Positions 1 to 5,173 of a stretch of DNA of 23,211 bases are shown piece by piece. A model generated the notes under the pieces. That model did no database searches. It was not told where the DNA came from and worked only from the letters and a program-made list of their open reading frames with translations. The DNA is taken from the NCBI GenBank assembly GCA_963630635.1, contig CAVGOA010000032.1:1-23211 (forward strand), given 5' to 3'. The position numbers and the translations under genes were made by a program. Source of the stretch: Paratractidigestivibacter sp963630635. GTDB taxonomy: Bacteria > Actinomycetota > Coriobacteriia > Coriobacteriales > Atopobiaceae. How positions within the stretch are numbered: position 1 is the first letter of the stretch; the number at the start of each line of letters is the position of its first letter.

Positions 1-65
1 CTGGCCGCGAGAAGCGAGGCGAATACGGCCTTGGTCGCCTTGTTCGCGTAACCCTGCTTGTACAT
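1..65 (-). CDS. 5' end of a probable secreted pilin or other surface protein (partial)
   Basis: Only the first 21 codons are in the window; the gene runs off the left edge. The reading starts at an ATG (positions 65-63) and gives MYKQGYANKATKAVFASLLAA. This is a positively charged segment followed by the start of a hydrophobic stretch, as in a Sec signal peptide. A good ribosome binding site (AAGGAGA, minus strand, about 71-77) lies 5 nt before the ATG and fixes the start. It sits 67 nt downstream of the sortase-anchored SpaA-type protein on the same strand. That is the order often seen in Gram-positive pilus operons, where a tip or minor pilin precedes the major pilin and a sortase. The major-pilin identity is inferred from position only; any secreted protein would fit what is visible. 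Confidence 0.6.
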   Translation of the reverse strand, partial: MYKQGYANKATKAVFASLLAA

Positions 66-132
66 TTGTTTCTCCTTCCAAAGCAATGCTTTGTCTTTAT
101 CTTCAACCGAGCCGATCTCGGTGAAAGAGCCT
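66..132 (-). promoter_or_regulatory. Intergenic spacer with small hairpin between two surface-protein genes
   Basis: The 67-nt gap holds a 6-bp inverted repeat, ACCGAG (106-111) with CTCGGT (117-122), and a short palindrome AAAGCAATGCTTT (80-92) just upstream of the ribosome binding site of the next gene. There is no T-run after the hairpin on the minus strand, so it is not a convincing terminator. It could tune read-through or stabilise mRNA between a minor and a major pilin gene, but that is speculation. Confidence 0.3.
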
Positions 133-2178
133 TTAGGACTGCTGTTCCACGCGCCTTTTAAGAAGTGCGCATCCGGTGGTGAGAAGTGCTGCGCCACACA
201 GGAGAATCGCGGTTATGCCGGGTCCTCCCGTCGAAGGCATGTCTGGGATGGGGCGGTCTGCCACGGTGATCGTGTTGGGAGTGTTGGGCGCCTGCATATT
301 CGATCCATCTGCCGGTCCCACGCGGATCATGTTGTCAACGCTGCCGCCTGCCTGTCCCTTTACGTCAAAGACGTCGATGCGATAGACCGTGCTGTTGAGC
401 TGGTATCCCGATGGGGTGTAGATTTCGGCGAGGTAGTAGGTTCCCACCGTGAGCTTCTCGAAGACATTCATGCCGTCTTGGCCGGTGGTAATCTCACCGA
501 CTTTGTAGGTGTCGAGAAGGTCGCTCGTCTCGTCGAACTTGCCGTCGCCGTTGTCTTGGTACAAGGCAAAACGCGCTCCGCTAACCGGTTTGGTGTTATT
601 CGAGGCGTCGACTTTAAGAAGCGATACGTCGGTTTTGACGCGCTCATTCACGATGCTTGGCGTGTTGCCGCCGAGCATGGCATGGTTGGCATCGGTGATG
701 GTCGAGTCGATGAGCGAAGCGCTGTCTTTGGTATAGCAAAGCTCGAAGGTGACGGACCGATCGCTCTTGGCGGGAAGGATGTGGCCCGCGGGGGCTGCGG
801 TTTCCTCGAGGGTATAGGTCCCCCAGGGAAGAGAATCGACCGTCACGTGACCGTTGGCATCAGAAACAAGATCGTTTGCGACCAAATCGCTGTGGGTCTC
901 GCCAAAAGAATCTGTCCAGATTCGCGTGAGCTTGAAGACGGCTCCGACGACAGGTGTGCCAACCTCGTTGGTCTTTAGCGCCTGAAGATCGTAGAGTATG
1001 CCTTTTACCTGTGGCTTTGGGAAATCAACTGAGTTGTTTTTGTACGTCTCGCCACCGTCGGTGCTGTAGCTGTAGTTAAGCGTCGCCTTGTTGTTGGTGA
1101 GGTAAGGATTGGTTACGCTCGCCGGGTCGTATGAGCTTGCGAAGTCGTTGGCCTGGGTGTTCAGACGAACACGATAGGTGAGCGAAGCCGCGCCGTAGAT
1201 CCATTTGCGTTGAGTAATCGTGACCTTTGTAACAGCACCTTCGTCGTTAGTCTCGGTATCGACCACTGGATCCTCAAAAACCTCGGTGTAATCAGCGGTG
1301 TATTGAGGGGTCCAGGTAAGGGTGCGAGAAGAGTCGTCGTAGGTTGCCGAGCCACCGTTTGCTGTGGCGCCGCCGATGAACTCAATATCGTCGCCCATGA
1401 CGTCGGTGACCGAGGTGAGCCTTGTGGGGTCGCCCCATTTTGTCTGGCCTTGGATGGCTTTGTTGATCAGGTCATAGGCTTCTTTGGTGAGNNNNNNNNN
1501 NNNNNNNNNNNNNNNNNNNNNNNNNNNNNNNNNNNNNNNNNNNNNNNNNNNNNNNNNNNNNNNNNNNNNNNNNNNNNNNNNNNNNNNNNNNNNNNNNNNN
1601 NNNNNNNNNNNNNNNNNNNNNNNNNNNNNNNNNNNNNNNNNNNNNNNNNNNNNNNNNNNNNNNNNNNNNNNNNNNNNNNNNNNNNNNNNNNNNNNNNNNN
1701 NNNNNNNNNNNNNNNNNNNNNNNNNNNNNNNNNNNNNNNNNNNNNNNNNNNNNNNNNNNNNNNNNNNNNNNNNNNNNNNNNNNNNNNNNNNNNNNNNGAA
1801 GAACGAGTAATAGTCGGTCACCTGTTTGGAGGTGGCGCTTGTGTCTACCGATAAATGTACGATGAATTCATCTTCGGTTTCGGTGGGCTCAACCGTCTTT
1901 GTGACGCGAACCTGGCTATCGTCGGTGCCGTCGTCAGATGCGACGAAGCTGTAGTTGGCTAGATCGCTAACCTTAATCCCTTGGCTTGTCGCATGGCTAG
2001 CATCATAAGCTCCGCTCACGATTTGCCAGTCGTTAGTTTTGGCATCGATGGCGTTTGCTTCGCTCAACCCAAAAGGAAGGCCGCCGATTGCCAAGGCTAG
2101 GCTGAGGGTTGCCGCCAGGCCAGCGCCCAAATGTCGCTTTGCGGCCTGCGGGGTTCTTCTCGCTTCTGCTTTCGTCAT
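133..2178 (-). CDS. Sortase-anchored SpaA/Cna_B-type surface protein, probable pilus tip or minor pilin (internal assembly gap)
   Basis: The product is 681 residues as drawn, but about residues 128-229 are unknown because of a 306-bp run of N. Residues 1-43 form a signal peptide (basic start, hydrophobic core near 20-35, cleavage likely after SEANA). The middle (about 230-390) reads like a beta-sandwich adhesin region. Two SpaA/prealbumin-like domains follow: about 392-480 (starting GILYDLQALK, with E in TLEETAAPAG) and about 511-615 (VSLLKVD to YLAEIYTPSGY). Such domains usually carry Lys-Asn or Lys-Asp isopeptide bonds. The C-terminus is a cell-wall sorting signal: MPSTGG at 647-652, a hydrophobic segment, then KRR. 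MPSTG is a non-canonical form of LPxTG. The ATG at 2178 has only a weak AAAGGG upstream. Position before a second secreted protein supports a pilus operon. A VWA-type adhesin domain could lie in the gap, but this cannot be seen. Confidence 0.85.
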   Translation of the reverse strand: MTKAEARRTPQAAKRHLGAGLAATLSLALAIGGLPFGLSEANAIDAKTNDWQIVSGAYDASHATSQGIKVSDLANYSFVASDDGTDDSQVRVTKTVEPTETEDEFIVHLSVDTSATSKQVTDYYSFFXXXXXXXXXXXXXXXXXXXXXXXXXXXXXXXXXXXXXXXXXXXXXXXXXXXXXXXXXXXXXXXXXXXXXXXXXXXXXXXXXXXXXXXXXXXXXXXXXXXXXXLTKEAYDLINKAIQGQTKWGDPTRLTSVTDVMGDDIEFIGGATANGGSATYDDSSRTLTWTPQYTADYTEVFEDPVVDTETNDEGAVTKVTITQRKWIYGAASLTYRVRLNTQANDFASSYDPASVTNPYLTNNKATLNYSYSTDGGETYKNNSVDFPKPQVKGILYDLQALKTNEVGTPVVGAVFKLTRIWTDSFGETHSDLVANDLVSDANGHVTVDSLPWGTYTLEETAAPAGHILPAKSDRSVTFELCYTKDSASLIDSTITDANHAMLGGNTPSIVNERVKTDVSLLKVDASNNTKPVSGARFALYQDNGDGKFDETSDLLDTYKVGEITTGQDGMNVFEKLTVGTYYLAEIYTPSGYQLNSTVYRIDVFDVKGQAGGSVDNMIRVGPADGSNMQAPNTPNTITVADRPIPDMPSTGGPGITAILLCGAALLTTGCALLKRRVEQQS
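1492..1797. other. Assembly gap (306 N)
   Basis: A run of N interrupts the surface-protein gene. The reading frame is open and continuous on both sides in the same frame, and 306 is a multiple of three, so the gene is probably intact. The gap length may be an estimate, and repeated or hard-to-sequence adhesin sequence may be missing. Confidence 0.98.
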
Positions 2179-2220
2179 GGTGTATATGCCCTTTGGCTCT
2201 TTGGGGTGTTCAAAATCGAG

Positions 2221-2253
2221 GCCAAGGCGGGTGAGGTGGGGGCCCGCCTTGGC
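2221..2253 (-). promoter_or_regulatory. Strong GC-rich hairpin in the leader of the surface-protein gene (possible attenuator)
   Basis: GCCAAGGCGGG (2221-2231) and CCCGCCTTGGC (2243-2253) form a perfect 11-bp stem with an 11-nt loop. It lies 43 bp upstream of the surface-protein start. Read on the minus strand the stem is followed by CTCGATTTTG, a short T-run, so it could act as a leader attenuator for the pilus operon. Read on the plus strand no clear T-run follows. Confidence 0.45.
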
Positions 2254-2278
2254 TGTCGACTATTTACGCATAGCCCAA

Positions 2279-2304
2279 GTGACACATCGGCGCGTCGCCG
2301 TGAC
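2279..2304. promoter_or_regulatory. GTGACACA direct repeats between divergent genes (candidate operator)
   Basis: GTGACACAT begins at 2279 and GTGACACAA at 2300, 21 bp apart and in the same orientation. They lie about 100 bp upstream of the minus-strand surface protein and about 160 bp upstream of the plus-strand small peptide gene. Related GTGACA pairs occur near the PAS/winged-helix regulator gene (4462) and upstream of the copper operon (4713). SARP-type regulators bind direct repeats, so a link with the nearby regulator is possible but inferred. Confidence 0.35.
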
Positions 2305-2462
2305 ACAAGGGGTGCGCTCTAATGTGGCCTGTTCGTTTGGACATGAAATCTTGGCTCGGGAGTGAGCTTGGAGACCTTTACCGTGCTCGAACGCCCGTGA
2401 TACAGGTACCATTGGGGGCATTCGCCAGAGCGGCGGCTAAGCTACGACGGAAGGAGCCAGCT

Positions 2463-2741
2463 ATGGCCGAGGAAAACGAAGCGATGAAGAAGGATGTTTC
2501 TCAGCTGGACGATTCCCAGCTTGCCGAGACCAACGGCGGTTTCGACCTTGGTGACCTGTTTAGAAGAGGCAAATCGCTCAAGCACATCCACAAGGGGTGC
2601 GGCGGCACGATCTATGAACACCTCCCTTTCGGTCTTGCCCTTTACTGCTCGAAGTGCGGCGAGAGCCACAGCAAGCTGGAGGATTTCGAGTATTACACCG
2701 AGGGACTGGACTCTCCCTTCTCGGATTCTTCTATCGCATAG
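2463..2741 (+). CDS. Small protein with double-glycine leader and zinc-ribbon core (candidate secreted peptide or RiPP-like precursor)
   Basis: I do not recognise a named family for this 92-residue product. The start is the ATG at 2463, with AAGGAG at 2451-2456 six nt upstream; a longer upstream reading has no such site. Residues 1-26 resemble a double-glycine leader: acidic, with L15, L20 and T23 spaced before G25-G26 (QLDDSQLAETNGG), the pattern cut by peptidase-containing (C39) ABC exporters. The remaining 66 residues contain HKGCG (H43, C46) and CSKCG (C62, C65), two knuckles spaced as in a zinc ribbon, followed by an acidic and aromatic tail with no further Cys. No exporter or modification enzyme is in the window. 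It converges on the PAS regulator and shares a terminator with it. It may be an exported metal-binding peptide, or a cytoplasmic zinc-ribbon protein whose leader likeness is chance. Confidence 0.75.
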   Translation: MAEENEAMKKDVSQLDDSQLAETNGGFDLGDLFRRGKSLKHIHKGCGGTIYEHLPFGLALYCSKCGESHSKLEDFEYYTEGLDSPFSDSSIA

Positions 2742-2789
2742 CAAAGGGCGGCACACCGCTCGCGCGGGCATGTGACATGCGGGAACACA

Positions 2790-2830
2790 AACAAGAGAGG
2801 CTCCGTGCGGGAGCCTCTCTTGTTCTTTGG
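2790..2830. terminator. Bidirectional intrinsic terminator between convergent genes
   Basis: A perfect 15-bp stem (2790-2804 with 2810-2824) and 5-nt loop lie 48 bp after the small-protein stop and 20 bp before the end of the convergent regulator gene. A T-rich stretch (TTCTTT, then a T7 run near 2835) follows on the plus strand. Its position between two convergent ends suggests it serves both. Confidence 0.9.
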
Positions 2831-2843
2831 CGATGTTTTTTTG

Positions 2844-4403
2844 TTAGTCGATTCTTATGTATTCTGACCACGCGTATTCGGGCAGCAGGGCGTCGGTGGG
2901 TTTTAAGACACCGTCACGGTAGTCATAGTAGTCGCAGTTTATGAACTCTGGAATGATGCGCCGCGCGCCGCGGTCGCTCTCGATGATGTAGTCGATGCCG
3001 TGCTTCTTGAGCTCGGTCATCAGGCGCGAGGCGATCTTGCGGTAACGTGCACGTGAGGTATTGTCGGGCTCGCATTCCCACAAGGAAGTGATCGCTTCGC
3101 GGGTGCTGAGAAAAGCACCGCGTTTCTCTATAAGAAGGGCCAGGAGTTCTCGGCCCTTCTCGCAGCGAATGTGAATTGCCTCGCCGTCGACGGTAAGGCT
3201 AAAGGAGCCAAAGAGCCTTGCCGTGATCTCTTTTCTCTCTGCGACCGCCGCCGAGCAAAACCCCGTGCCCATCGCTTTGAAATCGGTGTTAAGACAAAGG
3301 AAATACTTATTGCTCGAGATGGGGACGGCAATCATTGTGACGGCACACTTTTCGCCGTCTTTTGCATACATCTCAAAGTCGAGCTTGTTAGGGGCAAGGC
3401 TCGTCTCACCTGTCGTTGCCGGTCGGGGCAATGCCTTGCGGTAAAAATTCGAGACCTCTTTTCTGTACGGCTCGTGAACAAAATCGAGGAGCCAGGCGAG
3501 AAAGTCGTCGGCGTTCATGCGGATGTTCACGATTGAGTCAAGAAGCTCGCATTTACCTTCGCAAACGCACGTAATGGTGTTGTTCACCCTGTCGACCTCA
3601 AAGATGTCCTCGGCAAAACTCGAGAGCAGCTGCTTGCTGAATGAAGAGACCTTCTCGTCGCGTTTATAGGTCTTGTCTAACTCGATTTTGACGCAGAAGG
3701 TGCAATCCTCAAAAGAGGAGTGGGTCTCGTTGCGTTCTACCCACAGGTTGCACTGGAGGCCGCGCCCCTCCGCGGTCACGAAGACGCAATGTTCCATGCC
3801 AGAATACTCGTCTTCATAGGCACGTCTAAAGGCTGCGCGTATCTTGTCGTGATCAGACAACGAGACGAAGTTCATGAGGCCATAGATATCCTTGCTGGCA
3901 AACGAGCCTAAGAGCTTGCTCGATATGCCGCAGGCCTGCTCTATCTTCATTGCCGAGCCGCCCGTGACGCGCAGGACTGCGATTTTCTCGGTAGTAGCAG
4001 GGGAGCTGGGGTCGTCGGGGATTTGACAGACTACGGAGTATCCGCGCATGTCACCGTCATCGCCGATGATGGAGGTCATGGTGTCCACGACATGGATTAC
4101 CGTGCCGTCCTTCTTAATCATGCGGTACGCCGCGGTCTCGTTGGTTTCTTTTTGGGCGAGTCTAGAGCAGAACTCGTCGAAGACCGAGCAGTCATCGGGG
4201 TGGATGACGCCAGTGTAGATGTGACCGATGAGTCCAAAGAGCTCTCGCTTTGTGTACCCAAGCATTTTGCAGAGGTTCTCGCTCATAAACTCGAGGTGGC
4301 CCGGGTTTCCAAGGAAGCAACGGTGGTAACCGCCGAGGTGGTTTTCAAGCGCGTATTTTTGACCGTGCGAGTTCTGTTTGTGGTCCGAGGTGTCGCTGCT
4401 CAT
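2844..4403 (-). CDS. PAS-domain regulator with C-terminal SARP/OmpR-type winged-helix DNA-binding domain
   Basis: The product is 519 residues from the ATG at 4403, chosen because AAAGG lies about 9 nt upstream. A GTG at 4436 would add 11 residues but lacks a ribosome binding site. Residues about 26-135 form a PAS_3-like domain (GYTKREL, IHPDD, KKDGTVIHV). Two weaker PAS-like regions follow at about 140-250 and 265-375. Residues about 391-486 resemble the winged helix of SARP/BTAD activators: LFGSFSLTVDG, then ELLALLIEKRGAFLSTREA, SLWE, and a basic wing ending DRGARRI. No histidine-kinase, GGDEF or receiver domain is seen, so it is probably a one-component sensor-activator, cytoplasmic because no membrane helix is evident. 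Its signal and targets are unknown; the adjacent pilus and small-peptide genes, with GTGACA repeats, are candidates. Its GC content is lower than that of the housekeeping genes to the right. Confidence 0.8.
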   Translation of the reverse strand: MSSDTSDHKQNSHGQKYALENHLGGYHRCFLGNPGHLEFMSENLCKMLGYTKRELFGLIGHIYTGVIHPDDCSVFDEFCSRLAQKETNETAAYRMIKKDGTVIHVVDTMTSIIGDDGDMRGYSVVCQIPDDPSSPATTEKIAVLRVTGGSAMKIEQACGISSKLLGSFASKDIYGLMNFVSLSDHDKIRAAFRRAYEDEYSGMEHCVFVTAEGRGLQCNLWVERNETHSSFEDCTFCVKIELDKTYKRDEKVSSFSKQLLSSFAEDIFEVDRVNNTITCVCEGKCELLDSIVNIRMNADDFLAWLLDFVHEPYRKEVSNFYRKALPRPATTGETSLAPNKLDFEMYAKDGEKCAVTMIAVPISSNKYFLCLNTDFKAMGTGFCSAAVAERKEITARLFGSFSLTVDGEAIHIRCEKGRELLALLIEKRGAFLSTREAITSLWECEPDNTSRARYRKIASRLMTELKKHGIDYIIESDRGARRIIPEFINCDYYDYRDGVLKPTDALLPEYAWSEYIRID

Positions 4404-4461
4404 CGATTGATGCCTTTCGAAAGTGTCGAGGGTCACGGATGCCGGGACGCTTGCGTACGGT

Positions 4462-4481
4462 GTGACGTTTGTGACACATGC
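4462..4481. promoter_or_regulatory. GTGAC direct repeat upstream of the PAS regulator (candidate autoregulatory site)
   Basis: GTGACG begins at 4462 and GTGACACATGC at 4471, a 9-bp period, about 60 bp upstream of the regulator's ATG. The 11-mer GTGACACATGC recurs exactly at 4724-4734. A shared binding site is inferred from the recurrence, not shown. Confidence 0.35.
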
Positions 4482-4543
4482 ACGACGGCTGTTGCCTTGG
4501 CACCTGGTGTTTGAGGGAAAATACCAGCCGCATGTCGTGTTAG

Positions 4544-4568
4544 TCCACGGTAACAGTGGAACTTTTTT
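4544..4568 (+). terminator. Plus-strand intrinsic terminator with no gene upstream
   Basis: TCCAC (4544-4548), loop GGTAACA, GTGGA (4556-4560), then six T (4563-4568). The T-run is only on the plus-strand side. No plus-strand gene precedes it, since the upstream gene runs the other way. It may end a small RNA started in the regulator's upstream region, or stop antisense transcription. Confidence 0.5.
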
Positions 4569-4712
4569 GCGGCGATTGGGTACCTCCCCTGTTGTTCAGG
4601 CAAAACGGTGACTTTGCGTTCAAAGTAAAATTGAGGGGGGGGGTTCTATGGAGAAAATATGAAGTTCAAGAAGGTTAACTCTTTCTATAAAAGAGCCGCG
4701 TGATTTGTGGTT

Positions 4713-4734
4713 GTGACAAAAACGTGACACATGC
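4713..4734. promoter_or_regulatory. GTGACA direct repeat upstream of the copper operon
   Basis: GTGACA at 4713 and GTGACACATGC at 4724 have an 11-bp period, the spacing expected for same-face binding by a tandem-repeat regulator. It is the third intergenic GTGACA pair in the first 5 kb and lies about 33 bp upstream of the csoR -35 box. Confidence 0.35.
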
Positions 4735-4766
4735 GACTTGAATTATCTTTGAGTTGGCATTTTGCG

Positions 4767-4836
4767 TTGACCAGATACCCCTTAGGGGTATAGGATTGCT
4801 TTCGATAATCCATACCCCTAGGGGGTATCTGGTCAA
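4767..4836 (+). promoter_or_regulatory. csoR-copA promoter with two CsoR-type operators
   Basis: TTGACC (4767-4772) and TAGGAT (4791-4796), 18 bp apart, form a plausible -35/-10 pair. The palindrome ATACCCCTTAGGGGTAT (4775-4791) fills the spacer, so a bound repressor would block RNA polymerase. A second palindrome, ATACCCCTAGGGGGTAT (4812-4828), lies 37 bp downstream before the ribosome binding site. G/C tracts flanked by ATAC/GTAT are typical CsoR sites. The outer 15 bases of the pair, TTGACCAGATACCCC and GGGGTATCTGGTCAA, are also perfect inverted repeats (4767-4781, 4822-4836). The expected control is repression by CsoR, relieved by Cu(I). Confidence 0.88.
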
Positions 4837-4849
4837 GAAAGGGGCCAAA

Positions 4850-5164
4850 ATGGCCGAGGAGAAAAAGACCTGCTGCCACTGTGCGGCGCACAAGAACACG
4901 CCGCGCTCGGCGGACATGAAGGCCGACGTCACCAAGCGCATCAACCGTGCGATCGGGCAGTTGAACGGCATCAAGACCATGGTCGAGGAAGACCGTTACT
5001 GCGGAGACGTGCTCACGCAGCTCGCCGCCGTGGAGTCTGCCGTCAAGGCCATCTCGCGCGAGGTCATGCAGGACCATCTCAACACCTGCGTGGTCGAGCG
5101 TATCCAAGCCGGCGACACCGAGGTCACCGATGAGGTCATGGGCCTCTTCAAGAAGTTTATGTAG
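4850..5164 (+). CDS. csoR: CsoR-family copper-sensing transcriptional repressor
   Basis: This is a 104-residue all-helical DUF156/CsoR protein. The Cu(I)-ligand triad of the family is present as C51 (in YCGDVL), H76 and C80 (in DHLNTC). That pattern separates Cu(I) sensors from nickel- or sulfide-sensing relatives. An N-terminal extension with C8, C9, H10, C11 and H14 could add a second metal site. The start at 4850 has AAAGGGG upstream (about 4838-4844) and directly follows the second operator; an ATG further upstream at 4754 would run through the operators and is rejected. The stop lies 9 nt before copA, so the two are one operon. CsoR binds the operators without copper and releases them when Cu(I) binds, so it regulates itself and copA. 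Confidence 0.95.
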   Translation: MAEEKKTCCHCAAHKNTPRSADMKADVTKRINRAIGQLNGIKTMVEEDRYCGDVLTQLAAVESAVKAISREVMQDHLNTCVVERIQAGDTEVTDEVMGLFKKFM

Positions 5165-5173
5165 GGGCGCGCG

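Larger units (their letters stand above)
4404..4766. other. Gene-free intergenic region between regulator and copper operon
   Basis: No convincing gene is present. The stretch holds the regulator's ribosome binding site, a GTGACG/GTGACA repeat pair (4462-4481), a plus-strand terminator-like hairpin (4544-4568), a nine-G tract (4635-4643), and a 14-codon mini-ORF (4659-4703) with GGAG five nt upstream. A second GTGACA pair (4713-4734) precedes the csoR promoter. It is more AT-rich than the flanking copper genes. Confidence 0.7.

Noticed and set aside
2322..2462. Upstream extension of the small zinc-ribbon protein from an ATG at 2322
   Set aside because: No ribosome binding site there, and the added residues look non-coding; the ATG at 2463 has a well-placed AAGGAG.
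2768..2780. GCATGTGACATGC palindrome after the small-protein gene
   Set aside because: Five-bp arms only; it lies in a 3' untranslated stretch and probably arises by chance, although it contains GTGACA.
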